A stretch of DNA of 64,000 nucleotides. Origin: Lysobacterales bacterium (GTDB taxonomy: Bacteria > Pseudomonadota > Gammaproteobacteria > Xanthomonadales > SZUA-38). Within the stretch, counting starts at the first letter, position 1. Every line of letters begins with the position of its first letter. Position numbers and translations under genes: made by a program. The stretch covers positions 1 through 64,000 of the forward strand of contig JASJDM010000001.1 in NCBI GenBank assembly GCA_030065125.1. Reading direction: 5' to 3'. Shown one piece after another: positions 27,176 to 36,688 of the stretch. The notes beneath the pieces are model-generated. The model saw nothing but the letters and a program-made list of their open reading frames with translations. It did no database searches and was not told the DNA's origin.

Positions 27176-28282
27176 ATGGACATCTACGCATGGTTCGAAG
27201 AGCTGCCCGCAGGCCAGGTTTCCATTGGAATCGGCCTGGTGGTTGGCCTCATCTTTGGTGCTTTCGCCCAGCAGAGCCGCTTCTGCCTGCGCGCGGCCTG
27301 CGTCGAGTTCTGGCGCGGCCACACCGGCCAGAAATTTGCCATCTGGCTGCTGACCTTCGGTGCGGCCATGCTGGCCACCCAGGGGTTCATCGAGGCCGGC
27401 CTGATCGACACCGGCGAAATCCGCCAGTTGAACAACGTGGGCTCCATGTCAGGCGCCATTGTCGGCGGATTGCTGTTTGGCGCCGGCATGATCCTGGCCC
27501 GGGGCTGCGCCAGCCGGCTACTGGTACTGTCGGCCACCGGCAACATCCGCTCGCTGGTGGCCGGCCTGGTGGTCACCATTGTGGCCCAGGCTTCGCTTCG
27601 CGGCGGCCTGTCCCCGCTGCGCGAAGAGATTTCCTCATGGTGGCTGGTGGAGGCCCATACCCGCGGGTTTTCCCACTGGCTGCCGCCCTATGGCGGGGTC
27701 ATTCTCGGCGCCCTGTTCCTGCTGCTGGCCACCTGGTTCGTCCGCCGCCACGGGGTCAGGGCCTGGTGGAGCATCGCCGCCGTGGTTACCGGGCTCAGCG
27801 TCGGACTGGGCTGGCTGCTGACCAGCCTGCATGCGGCCCACTCCTTCGATATCGTCCAGGTCAAGAGCATAACCTTTACCGGCCCCTCGGCCGACACCCT
27901 GATGGGTCTGATCAACCAGACCAACCTGCCGCTGAGTTTCGACAGCGGCCTGGTGCCCGGCGTATTCCTGGGCTCCCTGCTGGCCGCCCTGTTGACCCGG
28001 GAGTTCAAGTGGCAGCAGTTCACCGCCGAAAGCGGCACGGCGCGATTCCTCATCGGCGCCAGCCTGATGGGGTTCGGCAGCATGCTGGCCGGAGGATGTG
28101 CCGTCGGCGCCGGCGTAAGCGGCGGTGCGGTGCTGGTTATCTCCGCCTGGGTTGCCCTTTTATGCATGTGGCTGGGAGCTGGCTTCACGGACTGGCTGGT
28201 GGACAGGAGAGTGCCGGCAGGCCCGTCGACGGGCGGGACCCGTCAATCCGACCCAGCCCTGGCGGCGGAACACACCCCCTAG
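27176..28282 (+). CDS. YeeE/YedE family permease (thiosulfate/sulfur transport type)
   Basis: 368 residues, about nine to ten transmembrane segments. The three conserved Cys motifs of YeeE/YedE (TsuA) importers are present: QQSRFCLRAAC (C37, C42), ILARGCASR (C111) and MLAGGCAVGAG (C308). In the characterised TsuA, three such cysteines line the thiosulfate path. No TusA-like gene lies beside it. ATG 27176 follows GAGGCGGATAGCG. It begins 98 nt after the sigma-54 activator on the same strand. Confidence 0.88.
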   Translation: MDIYAWFEELPAGQVSIGIGLVVGLIFGAFAQQSRFCLRAACVEFWRGHTGQKFAIWLLTFGAAMLATQGFIEAGLIDTGEIRQLNNVGSMSGAIVGGLLFGAGMILARGCASRLLVLSATGNIRSLVAGLVVTIVAQASLRGGLSPLREEISSWWLVEAHTRGFSHWLPPYGGVILGALFLLLATWFVRRHGVRAWWSIAAVVTGLSVGLGWLLTSLHAAHSFDIVQVKSITFTGPSADTLMGLINQTNLPLSFDSGLVPGVFLGSLLAALLTREFKWQQFTAESGTARFLIGASLMGFGSMLAGGCAVGAGVSGGAVLVISAWVALLCMWLGAGFTDWLVDRRVPAGPSTGGTRQSDPALAAEHTP

Positions 28283-28395
28283 CCTTCAGGCAAGTACAGA
28301 AACCGGCACTGCGGCCCGGGTCGTACGGGCGCCACCTTTCTGAACTCCCGAAGGCTGCTATTCTGGTCAGGTCTATCCCGGGGGCGAACACCAAG

Positions 28396-29430
28396 TTGGA
28401 ACAACGAACCCATCGCCGACTGAATCCACTCACCGGAGAGTGGGTGCTGGTTTCTGCCGGGCGAACGCGGCGACCCTGGAGAGGCCTGGTCGAATCACCG
28501 GCCACCGAGACCCGTCCCAGCCACGACCCGGAGTGTTACCTCTGCCCCGGCAATCAACGCGCCGGAGGAGCAAAAAATCCGGATTACGCCGGCACCTTTG
28601 GGTTCGACAATGACTTTGCCGCCCTGGATGCCCAACCGGGCTGCGACGATCACGAGTCGACAACAGGACTGCTGGTCTCCCGGCCGGAGCCCGGCATCTG
28701 CCGGGTGCTCTGCTTCTCCCCGAGGCACGACCTGACTCTGGCCGAAATGGACCACGCAGGCGTTCTCGCCGTGATCGATCTGTGGACCGAGGAATACAGG
28801 AACCTCGGCAACAACCCGGCCATCAACCACGTCCAGATCTTCGAGAACAAAGGCGAACTGATGGGCTGCAGCAATCCGCACCCTCACGGCCAGGTGTGGG
28901 CCCAGCGGTCCATCCCTGATCTCCCGGCGCGGGAACTGCAAAAGACCGCAGAATACTTCGAGCGCAATCGGCGGCCGCTGCTGGGGGATTACCTGCAGCA
29001 CGAGCTCCAGGCCGAATCACGACTGGTGTGTCACAACGACGAGTTCGTGGCGCTGGTGCCTTTCTGGGCCGTGTGGCCGTTTGAGATCCTGGTGCTGCCA
29101 CGAAAGCAGGTCGGCAGCCTGCAGGAGTTCTCCGAGTCTCAGCGCGACGGCCTGGCCGACATCGTCCGCCAGGTTACTGTTCGGTACGACAACCTGTTCC
29201 AGACCTCGTTCCCGTACTCCTCGGGAATTCACCAGAATCCTACCGATGGGGCCGAGCACCACGGGTTCACCTTCCACATGCACTTTTTTCCTCCGCTGCT
29301 GCGATCCGCCACCGTGCGCAAGTTCATGGTGGGATACGAAATGCTGGCGGGTCCCCAGCGGGACATCAGCCCCGAGTCGGCGGCGCAACTGCTGAGGAGT
29401 CAGCACAACACGCATTTCCGGCAGGTCTGA
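28396..29430 (+). CDS. galT: Galactose-1-phosphate uridylyltransferase
   Basis: Leloir pathway enzyme: UDP-glucose plus galactose-1-phosphate to UDP-galactose plus glucose-1-phosphate. 344 residues from TTG 28396 (E. coli GalT is 348). Motifs: RLNPLTGEWVLVSAGRTRRPW at the start, zinc ligand region CYLCPGN, GxxNPHPHGQVWA with the His-Pro-His active site, and PFWAVWPFEILVLP. The same frame is open far upstream across the permease gene but that part is noise. The stop is 2 nt before galK. Confidence 0.92.
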   Translation: MEQRTHRRLNPLTGEWVLVSAGRTRRPWRGLVESPATETRPSHDPECYLCPGNQRAGGAKNPDYAGTFGFDNDFAALDAQPGCDDHESTTGLLVSRPEPGICRVLCFSPRHDLTLAEMDHAGVLAVIDLWTEEYRNLGNNPAINHVQIFENKGELMGCSNPHPHGQVWAQRSIPDLPARELQKTAEYFERNRRPLLGDYLQHELQAESRLVCHNDEFVALVPFWAVWPFEILVLPRKQVGSLQEFSESQRDGLADIVRQVTVRYDNLFQTSFPYSSGIHQNPTDGAEHHGFTFHMHFFPPLLRSATVRKFMVGYEMLAGPQRDISPESAAQLLRSQHNTHFRQV

Positions 29431-29432
29431 CG

Positions 29433-30524
29433 ATGCCGGTGTGGTTTTCGCCAGGGCGGGTCAACCTGATTGGGGAGCACACGGATTACAACGGAGGGCG
29501 GGTGCTGCCCATTGCCATGGATCTGGGTACGACGTTCCAGGTGGATCTTATCCGCGACGCCAGCCTGCGAATCTGCTCCCAGCGCTACGACGAACAGGTG
29601 GTCCTGCCCCTGGAAGGACCGTACCGTGCCAGGGGACACTGGCAGGATTACTTTGCCGGGGTCCTGCACGCCCTGGCCGCCGCGCCCTCCACCGGGCTGT
29701 CCATTACGGTCTCGTCCAACCTGCCCCAGGGCGGCGGGCTGTCGTCATCGGCGTCCCTGACCATGGGATTTGCCATGCTGCTCAACGAAGCCTGGGAACT
29801 CGGCAAGTCGCGACTCGAGCTTGCGCATGTTGCCCAGCGCGCAGAAAACGAATTGGTCGGGGTGGACTGCGGCATCCTGGACCCGTTCGCCGTCGCCATG
29901 GGACGCTCAGGACAGGCCATCGCCCTGGACTGCCGCTCATTTCGGTGGCACTACGTCGAATTTCCCGAAGGGCACGAGGTCGTTGTCATCAACTCCCTGG
30001 TAAAGAGAGAGCTGACCGACTCTGAATACAACACCAGACGCCAGGAATGCGCGCGGGCCGTGGAGTTAATCAACCACGAAAGGTCCATCCAGTGCCTGGG
30101 CGATCTGGCAGCCATGGATTTGGACACGATCTCATCACTGAACGGCAACCCGGTTGCGCTTCGTCGTGCCCGGCACGTGGTCGAGGAAAACGCCCGGGTA
30201 GACCGGGCCGTCTCGGCGCTTCAAAGCGGCGACATGGGAGCGTTCGGCGAAGAACTGCTCGCCTCCCACGCCTCTCTCGCCCGTGACTATCAGGTGTCCT
30301 GCGCCGAACTGGATTTCCTGGTGGAGACCGCATCCGGTCAGCCTGGTGTCTGCGGCGCCAAGATGACGGGCGGCGGATTCGGCGGCTGCGTCGTGGCGGT
30401 CGCCCGGACGGACGCAGTAGCGCCACTGGTGGAAGAACTGGGGGCTCGATACGACAGTCGGTTTGGAATCCAGGCCCACTTTCACAGCTGCCGCCCCGGT
30501 GACGGCGTGAAGCGACTGCAGTGA
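29433..30524 (+). CDS. galK: Galactokinase
   Basis: Phosphorylates galactose to galactose-1-phosphate in the cytoplasm. 363 residues with the GHMP kinase marks in order: SPGRVNLIGEHTDYNGG (substrate signature), LPQGGGLSSSASL (ATP-binding motif), GVDCGILDPFAVAMG, and TGGGFGGCVVA near the end. Slightly shorter than E. coli GalK (382). Starts 2 nt after galT, so one operon. No galE or galactose importer in the window. Confidence 0.94.
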   Translation: MPVWFSPGRVNLIGEHTDYNGGRVLPIAMDLGTTFQVDLIRDASLRICSQRYDEQVVLPLEGPYRARGHWQDYFAGVLHALAAAPSTGLSITVSSNLPQGGGLSSSASLTMGFAMLLNEAWELGKSRLELAHVAQRAENELVGVDCGILDPFAVAMGRSGQAIALDCRSFRWHYVEFPEGHEVVVINSLVKRELTDSEYNTRRQECARAVELINHERSIQCLGDLAAMDLDTISSLNGNPVALRRARHVVEENARVDRAVSALQSGDMGAFGEELLASHASLARDYQVSCAELDFLVETASGQPGVCGAKMTGGGFGGCVVAVARTDAVAPLVEELGARYDSRFGIQAHFHSCRPGDGVKRLQ

Positions 30525-30624
30525 TTCAATCGCGGCCAGGAACTCCTCCGTCAGGCCGACCTACACCTGCCAGAAACACTGAAGGGGTTAGACTGTTCTT
30601 CCAGAGTTTCTGCAGGAGGTGACG

Positions 30625-31533
30625 GTGTCTCGACCCGCACAGATCGTTAATGCTTCAAAACTGGGTGATTTCGGCCTGCGTTTGATCGGTACGACGGATA
30701 TCGACGGCAATGGGACCCACCACGACGTTGAACAGGTTGATCCCATGGTGTTGTTCGATTTTGTCAACGTGAAGGCAACCGGGGAGTCGACTTTTCGTCC
30801 TCATCCACACTTTGGGCTCACGGCCATGAGCTTTCTGCCTGACAAGGGGGAGTGGATGGCCTGGGACAGCTTGAAGGGAGACACCGAAGATCATCTTCAT
30901 CCCGGCGGACTCTACTACGTGCATGCCGGCGCGCCGGCGTTCCACCATGAGTTCGCTTCACCGGCTACGGTGGAGGCTGGAGAGGTCGTGGAGTTTGTTC
31001 AGCTGGTTTGGAACGCGACGGATGAGGAAGAGGTAAAAACGGTCATCGTCCAGCCAGAAGACATTCCGGTTGTGACCACCGAAGATTACGTGGTTCGGGT
31101 CATGGCCGGTGAGTGCTTTGGCGTCAAGTCTGTGCAGCCGTTTACCCACCGCAAAATCCTCTACGCCTATATTCAATTGCTCGGCGACGGGCCCGTCGAC
31201 CTGGACCTGCCTGGAGGAATGAACGGGATCCTGTTTCCCATCGAAGGCAACGTCAGTGTCAACGACCAGACGGTGGAAGAGCACCAGATGATGATCCTCG
31301 ACCGGGAAAGCGGCGCGCTCTCGATATCAAGATCAATCGGGAGTCAGGCAGCCCGGTTCATCGTCGCTGCCGGAGAGCCGGTCAATAAGCCATTCCACAA
31401 GCTGCTGGGCCTCGGGGGTTTCATCATTGGCGACACAGAACAGGGAGTCCGGGCGTTGATGAAAGAACTGAGCAAGCAGGCAGAGGAGATCAAGCAGGAG
31501 GTCCCTCACTACTTCCCCGCTCAATACCTCTGA
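30625..31533 (+). CDS. Pirin family protein
   Basis: 302 residues. GTG 30625 is preferred over GTG 30619 because the latter is part of the strong AGGAGG ribosome site (30614-30619). Bicupin with pirin marks: RPHPHFGLTAMSFL, GDTEDHLHPGGLYYVHAGAPAFHHEF carrying the His metal ligands, and a second cupin half (LLGDGPVDLDLPGGMNGILF). The family includes quercetin dioxygenase-like and regulatory members; the role here is not known. About 100 nt after galK; independent ribosome site. Confidence 0.85.
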   Translation: MSRPAQIVNASKLGDFGLRLIGTTDIDGNGTHHDVEQVDPMVLFDFVNVKATGESTFRPHPHFGLTAMSFLPDKGEWMAWDSLKGDTEDHLHPGGLYYVHAGAPAFHHEFASPATVEAGEVVEFVQLVWNATDEEEVKTVIVQPEDIPVVTTEDYVVRVMAGECFGVKSVQPFTHRKILYAYIQLLGDGPVDLDLPGGMNGILFPIEGNVSVNDQTVEEHQMMILDRESGALSISRSIGSQAARFIVAAGEPVNKPFHKLLGLGGFIIGDTEQGVRALMKELSKQAEEIKQEVPHYFPAQYL

Positions 31534-31540
31534 TCGCGAT

Positions 31541-32269
31541 TCAAGTCCCAGGCGACTCCGTTGTCGAGTGCTCCCGTTTCGCCAGAGCCCGGAACGGCAG
31601 GTATAGCAGCAGACAAATAACGATTCCCAGGCCGATCATGGACGGGATGTACCATGGCCAGGGGCCGAGCAGGTCAATCACCGTAGGCTGCAGGGGTTTG
31701 TGTCGCAAATAGAGAAAATTGGTGTCCAGTAACACGTTCAACACCCCGGCGAAGGCCATGTAAGGCAGTGTGATCCATATCGTTTTCAGGACGGATCGAA
31801 ATGTGGGCCGAAAGCCATAGATGACAATGGCGTAGGCCACACCCACCAGCACCAACCCGTGACCCAGAAAAAAGGAAAAGAAATTGAAGCTGGGAAAGGC
31901 GTCCCTCAGGTTGGGCGTGATGACGGCCTGCAGGGTACCGCCCATGGCCCAGAAATAGGCCACCTCAAACGCGCCATAGTTCTTTCGGATCAATAAAAAA
32001 GCGGTCAGCAGCATACCCATACTGCACAGGTGTAACGGCAGCTGTTCAACCAGTCTCTGGTCCAGCACCCACACCCGCACCGCAATTTTGACCAGCTCGT
32101 GGGAAATCATCGCCGTGGCCAGACTGAGGGCTACCCAGCGCTCGACCCGGGGTGACTCCAGACGCCTGATTGCCCAGGGCAATCCCACCATGATGGCGGC
32201 CGTGATGCACATCGCAACCAGGTGGGCTACGCCATAGCTGACAAACGGTTCCGAGACATCGGCTTGCAT
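31541..32269 (-). CDS. TIGR02206 family (YwaF-like) membrane protein
   Basis: 242 residues from ATG 32269, with about six to seven transmembrane helices. Characteristic run: LPLHLCSMGMLLTAFLL, AYFWAMGGTLQAVITPN and FFSFFLGHGLVL, matching the YwaF/TIGR02206 group, which is of unknown function. The frame is open to 32377 but the extra residues are not protein-like. Converges with pirin (7 nt between stops). Confidence 0.88.
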   Translation of the reverse strand: MQADVSEPFVSYGVAHLVAMCITAAIMVGLPWAIRRLESPRVERWVALSLATAMISHELVKIAVRVWVLDQRLVEQLPLHLCSMGMLLTAFLLIRKNYGAFEVAYFWAMGGTLQAVITPNLRDAFPSFNFFSFFLGHGLVLVGVAYAIVIYGFRPTFRSVLKTIWITLPYMAFAGVLNVLLDTNFLYLRHKPLQPTVIDLLGPWPWYIPSMIGLGIVICLLLYLPFRALAKREHSTTESPGT

Positions 32270-32420
32270 GGGACGGGCGATCTTTGCGAAACAACCGCAG
32301 TTTAGCGGATTACAGACGACATCCCGCCCACCGGGTATAGACCCTCGCGGGACCGCCGCCGGCCAGGGGCGTGCCACGTATCTGTAGCGTAGGCATACCT
32401 ACTTATTCACATTGCTGTAT

Positions 32421-32440
32421 GTCACACAGTATTATGTGAC
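32421..32440. promoter_or_regulatory. Inverted repeat at the second PadR start
   Basis: GTCACA-CAGTATTA-TGTGAC is a 6+8+6 inverted repeat ending 1 nt before the PadR ATG at 32442. A second, GTAGG-CATA-CCTAC, lies at 32389-32402. Either could be an autoregulatory site. Confidence 0.5.
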
Positions 32441-32441
32441 C

Positions 32442-32804
32442 ATGAGCAAGATCCAGTCGTCGATCGACAAGCTCGATCTCGAGCTGCGTCGGGGCACCCT
32501 GGCGTTGGCAGCATTAAGCCAGTTGCGCACCACCCGGCACGGTTACTCACTGATCCGAAAGCTCACCGAGCTTGGCCTGGAGGTGGAACAGGGAACCCTG
32601 TATCCCCTGTTACGCCGGCTCGACGAGCAGGGATTGCTGGACAGCGAGTGGAATGTGGAAGGCTCGCGTCCGCGCAAGTACTACACCATCAGCGCGGAAG
32701 GCGCTGATGCTCTCGAATGCCTGTCAGCTGCATGGCGGCAGCTTGCGCAATCCATGTCGGCGCTGCTGGACGAAAGCCCGGGAGGCTACGATGAACCTGA
32801 TTGA
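32442..32804 (+). CDS. PadR family transcriptional regulator
   Basis: 120 residues from ATG 32442 (a TTG at 32412 is in frame but lies across the inverted repeat). Winged helix: LRRGTLALAALSQLRTTRHGYSLIRKL, EVEQGTLYPLLRRLDEQGLLDSEW, SRPRKYYTISAEG. It overlaps the next gene by 14 nt, giving a second PadR-plus-membrane-protein pair in the window, comparable with 7639-8570 but with a different partner. Confidence 0.92.
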   Translation: MSKIQSSIDKLDLELRRGTLALAALSQLRTTRHGYSLIRKLTELGLEVEQGTLYPLLRRLDEQGLLDSEWNVEGSRPRKYYTISAEGADALECLSAAWRQLAQSMSALLDESPGGYDEPD

Positions 32805-33744
32805 CCGCTATGTGAATGAAATCGTGCGGCGTCTGCCCCGAAAACAGCAGGACGACGTACGGCAGGAACTGCTCTCTGCCCTCGCTGACGCTCTTGAAAG
32901 CCGCGTTGACGGAGACGCGACGGACGCCGAAACCGTAGCACTGCTGCGGGAGTTCGGCCGGCCAGAAGCGGTGGCGGCGTCTTATCGGCCGGAAGATCAG
33001 TACCTGATCGGACCGCCGCTTTATCCGTCCTTCAAGCAGGTAACCGCGGTGGTCGTTGTGGTGCTTACGGGCCTCGTTGCACTGGGATTTGCCGTTGATC
33101 TTCTACGAGGCCCTGATGATGCATTGTGGGTGTGGTTCCTGCGCCTGTTCAGCGAGCTGTGGGAGGCTGCGATAACCGGCTTCGGAATCGTGGTCCTGAT
33201 CTTTGGGTTGCTGCAGCGATTCGAAAACAACCCAACGCTGGAGCAGGAACCGTGGGACCCCCGGGAGCTGCCGGCAATCCGGGACCAGGATGTTGTCGGA
33301 CACGGAGAGGCCATTGCAGGGATTGTCCTCCCGATCGTATTCCTGGTTCTGTTCAACGTATTCCGGGGCTATTTCGGCGTGCGAGTCAACCCCGGCAGCG
33401 AACTGTTGCTCAACGAGGTATTTCTCGAAAGCCTGCCGTGGATCAACCTGGGCCTGGTGCTCGGAATTGCGTTGAATACTTGGCTGCTGAAGACCGGTCG
33501 GTGGCACGGCGCGACGCGGTTACTGGATTTTGCGATCGACGCCTACTGGGTTTTTGTGCTGTTCGGGATCGCGGCAGGCGTGGCCACACGGGAGTCGGAA
33601 CTGATCGACGCCGGTGTACCCGAGTCGGTTTCGGGCTTGATGGTGAAATCCATGGCGTTCCTGCCGTGGCTCGTGGCGCTGCTGGTCCTGATCGGCGCCT
33701 GCAAGGCCTTGTACCGGGCGCTGATAGCGGCTCGCGCCGCCTGA
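32791..33744 (+). CDS. HAAS-domain-like membrane protein partner of PadR
   Basis: 317 residues from ATG 32791, with GGGAGG 5 nt upstream. The N-terminal 75 residues (DRYVNEIVRRLPRKQQDDVRQELLSALADALES) match the HAAS-type helical domain common downstream of PadR genes. Then about six transmembrane segments follow (roughly 87-107, 120-145, 175-195, 210-232, 245-265, 290-312). The HAAS domain is thought to act as a signalling module; no ABC partner is near. Confidence 0.82.
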   Translation: MNLIDRYVNEIVRRLPRKQQDDVRQELLSALADALESRVDGDATDAETVALLREFGRPEAVAASYRPEDQYLIGPPLYPSFKQVTAVVVVVLTGLVALGFAVDLLRGPDDALWVWFLRLFSELWEAAITGFGIVVLIFGLLQRFENNPTLEQEPWDPRELPAIRDQDVVGHGEAIAGIVLPIVFLVLFNVFRGYFGVRVNPGSELLLNEVFLESLPWINLGLVLGIALNTWLLKTGRWHGATRLLDFAIDAYWVFVLFGIAAGVATRESELIDAGVPESVSGLMVKSMAFLPWLVALLVLIGACKALYRALIAARAA

Positions 33745-33963
33745 CATTTGGCAGGCAGCGCGCAGACTTCACTGCCGGCCAGTCCCGGCGTGTTGCAGGA
33801 TCACGACTGTGCACGAACCCGTTGTATTCGGCAGCTGGATTGGTCCCAGGCTGGCGCCCGCTGAGGCCTGGTTTCCCGGCATCAGGAATATCCACTAGGA
33901 AGGGTTCAAAACCCACTCGCCGCGCTGTACGCTGGGATCCCCCCAACGGTGGATCACTGAGCA

Positions 33964-35811
33964 ATGAGCGCCCCTGATTACGTCACACACGCTGGACTCA
34001 AGAAATGGGTCAACAAGATGGCTGAACTCTGCACGCCCGACCAGGTGGTCTGGTGTGATGGTTCCGATGAGGAGTACGACCGGCTCTGCCAGGAACTGGT
34101 CGATGCCGGCACTTTTATCAAGTTGAACGAAGAAAAGCGGCCGGGGAGTTTTCTGGCTCGTTCCGACCCCAGTGACGTGGCCCGGGTGGAGGACCGCACC
34201 TTCATCTGTTCGCGCGCCGAAGACGAAGCTGGCCCCACCAACAACTGGGCCGATCCGGACGAAATGATGGAGACCCTGCAGGGCCTGTTCACCGGATCCA
34301 TGCGCGGCCGAACCATGTACGTGATCCCGTTCAGCATGGGGCCCATCGGGTCGAATATCTCCCAGACCGGCGTCGAGATCACCGACTCGGCCTACGTTGT
34401 GGTCAACATGAAGATCATGACCCGCATGGGCCGGGCCGCCGTCGAGGCCCTGGGCAGCGACGGCTACTTCGTGCCCTGCATGCACACCGTGGGCGCCCCG
34501 CTGGAACCCGGCGACACCGATGTGGCCTGGCCCTGCAACCCGGACGTCAAGTACATCGTCCACTTCCCCGAGACCCGGGAGATCTGGTCTTACGGGTCCG
34601 GATACGGCGGCAATGCGCTGCTGGGCAAGAAATGTCTGGCCCTGCGCATCGCCTCCAACATGGCCCGGGACGAGGGCTGGCTGGCCGAGCATATGCTGAT
34701 CATGGGAGTGACAGACCCGAAGGGCGAGAAAACCTTCGTAGCCGGGGCATTCCCCAGTGCCTGCGGCAAGACCAACTTCGCCATGATGGTGCCGCCCAAA
34801 GCCTTCAGGGATGAGGGCTGGAAAGTTACCACGGTGGGGGACGATATCGCCTGGATCAAGCCGGGGGACGACGGCAAGCTGTACGCCATCAACCCGGAGT
34901 CGGGTTACTTCGGCGTGGCACCGGGCACCTCCTTCAAGACCAACCCGTCGGCGATGGAGTCCATCCGGAAAAATTCGATCTTCACCAACGTGGCACTCAC
35001 CGATGACGGCGACGTCTGGTGGGAGGGCATGGACGGCGACCCGCCCGCTCACGCCATCGACTGGCAGGGCAAGGACTGGACCCCGGACTCGGAGACCAAC
35101 GCCTCGCATCCGAACGCCCGCTTCACCGCGCCCGCCAGCCAGAATCCGGCGCTGGATCCGGCCTGGGATGATCCCAAGGGCGTACCCATCAGCGCGTTTA
35201 TCTTTGGTGGGCGCCGGTCCGGCACCATCCCGCTGGTGGTGCAGAGTTTCAACTGGGCCTACGGCGTCTTCATGGCCGCCACCGTGGGATCGGAAACCAC
35301 CGCGGCAGCCTTCGGCCAGCAGGGTGTGGTGCGCCGGGACCCGTTCGCCATGCTGCCCTTTGCCGGTTACCACATGGGCAGCTATATCAACCACTGGTTG
35401 TCATTTGGCCGCAACATCCACAACCCGCCGCGCATCTTCGAGGTGAACTGGTTCCGCCGGGACGAAGACGGTGGTTTCGTGTGGCCGGGTTTTGGCGAAA
35501 ACATGCGCATCCTGGAATGGATCGTCGGGCGGGCCAAGGGCCGGGCCGTGGGCGTGGAGAGCCCACTGGGCTGGATGCCCCGTTACGAGGACATCAACTG
35601 GAAAGGCCTTGAGGACTTCACGGAAGAGGACTTCTACGCCTGCATGGCAGTGGACCGACCCGAATGGGATTCCGAACTGCTGCAGGTGGAAGAGTTATTC
35701 ATGAAGCTGCACAACGAGCTTCCCTCGGAAATGATTGCCATCCGCGCGCTGACCAAGGGAGCCCTGTGGCGTTCGCCCAAGCATTGGGAAATGAACCCTG
35801 ATCCCACCTGA
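33964..35811 (+). CDS. pckG: Phosphoenolpyruvate carboxykinase (GTP)
   Basis: Converts oxaloacetate plus GTP to PEP, CO2 and GDP in gluconeogenesis. 615 residues, the usual size. Marks: [24 protein letters not shown], the P-loop [14 protein letters not shown] (261-274) with K269 and reactive C267, WVVDDI-like GDDIAWIK, and [18 protein letters not shown] with the GTP-binding region near [11 protein letters not shown]. Uses GTP, unlike the ATP enzyme of E. coli. Stands alone; no operon partner evident, though a possible methyltransferase follows on the same strand. Confidence 0.96.
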   Translation: MSAPDYVTHAGLKKWVNKMAELCTPDQVVWCDGSDEEYDRLCQELVDAGTFIKLNEEKRPGSFLARSDPSDVARVEDRTFICSRAEDEAGPTNNWADPDEMMETLQGLFTGSMRGRTMYVIPFSMGPIGSNISQTGVEITDSAYVVVNMKIMTRMGRAAVEALGSDGYFVPCMHTVGAPLEPGDTDVAWPCNPDVKYIVHFPETREIWSYGSGYGGNALLGKKCLALRIASNMARDEGWLAEHMLIMGVTDPKGEKTFVAGAFPSACGKTNFAMMVPPKAFRDEGWKVTTVGDDIAWIKPGDDGKLYAINPESGYFGVAPGTSFKTNPSAMESIRKNSIFTNVALTDDGDVWWEGMDGDPPAHAIDWQGKDWTPDSETNASHPNARFTAPASQNPALDPAWDDPKGVPISAFIFGGRRSGTIPLVVQSFNWAYGVFMAATVGSETTAAAFGQQGVVRRDPFAMLPFAGYHMGSYINHWLSFGRNIHNPPRIFEVNWFRRDEDGGFVWPGFGENMRILEWIVGRAKGRAVGVESPLGWMPRYEDINWKGLEDFTEEDFYACMAVDRPEWDSELLQVEELFMKLHNELPSEMIAIRALTKGALWRSPKHWEMNPDPT

Positions 35812-35874
35812 TTTCGGTTGGCTCGGAGCCGCCGGCAGCCACGCCGGCGGCGTCCCCAGCCAGCCACCACCACC

Positions 35875-36582
35875 ATGAGACGGCGATCCGGGTACCGGGA
35901 CCGCGCGGCGTTTGCCGCCCTGGGACTGCTGGATCTGGCCCTGACCGGCCTGTTTGGCTGGATCAGCTGGACCGTGGTCCAGGAATTTTTTCTCGAGCAA
36001 TGGCGGTCCGGCCAATTCCAGCTCAGCGGTACGTTTCGGGCGCTGAATATCCCCTTCGAGGGAAACACCGCTTACCTGCTGCCCCTGGCTTACCTGGCCA
36101 TCGCCATAATCTGGCTGTGGCTGAGCCAGAAATTGCTTCGAGCGACGCTTCAACCGTGGTCTGTGGTCAGCGCCCAGCGCGGCTGGTGGGCCGCCAAGCT
36201 GTCACTGGAGTTGATCCTGATCGGCTGGGTAGCGGCTTACCACGTCTTAGACATCGATACCGGGCCTGCGCTCAGCATCCCGAGTGGCCTGATCCAGGTC
36301 ATTGCGATCATCGGGGGGACGGTCACCATCTGGCACTACCTGTTGATCAAGTCAGCGGGCAAAGGCGTGGTGGTGCGGGACCGGGGATTTTACCGGTTTG
36401 TCGCCCACCCCATGTACCTGGGAGAACTGATGATCTCCGCCGCCGTCGCGCTGCTGGCGGGTGAAGTGGTGGCGTTGATCCTGTTTGCCCTGGTGATCAC
36501 CTCTCTGCTGATCCTGATCCCGGCGGAAGAGGCCGAGCTGCGCGGCCATGGCGCCCATCTGTCCCCCGCATCGGACCGCTGA
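35875..36582 (+). CDS. Isoprenylcysteine methyltransferase-like membrane protein
   Basis: 235 residues from ATG 35875 (TTG 35818 is an in-frame alternative). About five to six transmembrane helices and, near the C-terminus, DRGFYRFVAHPMYLGELM, the [RH]HPxYxG motif of ICMT/PEMT-type S-adenosylmethionine-dependent methyltransferases, followed by the EExxLR-like IPAEEAELRGHG. Substrate unknown. 60 nt after pckG. Confidence 0.75.
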   Translation: MRRRSGYRDRAAFAALGLLDLALTGLFGWISWTVVQEFFLEQWRSGQFQLSGTFRALNIPFEGNTAYLLPLAYLAIAIIWLWLSQKLLRATLQPWSVVSAQRGWWAAKLSLELILIGWVAAYHVLDIDTGPALSIPSGLIQVIAIIGGTVTIWHYLLIKSAGKGVVVRDRGFYRFVAHPMYLGELMISAAVALLAGEVVALILFALVITSLLILIPAEEAELRGHGAHLSPASDR

Positions 36583-36688
36583 TCGGCAAGCGTGACTCCC
36601 GTCACACCGCGCCGCCCGTGAGTTCCTATACTCCATGGACTGACGTCCGGGTGGGGACCCTGGCGGCACTGGGCAGAGGAGGACCGAT

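Noticed and set aside
27190-28395. Extension of the galT frame back through the permease gene
   Set aside because: The upstream ~400 codons are arginine/proline-rich and overlap a well-supported permease in another frame; galT length fits a start at 28396.
30619-30624. GTG at 30619 as pirin start
   Set aside because: It is part of the AGGAGG ribosome site itself; GTG 30625 has proper spacing.
33895-35394. Long minus-strand open frame opposite pckG
   Set aside because: pckG on the other strand has every family motif; the antisense reading has none.
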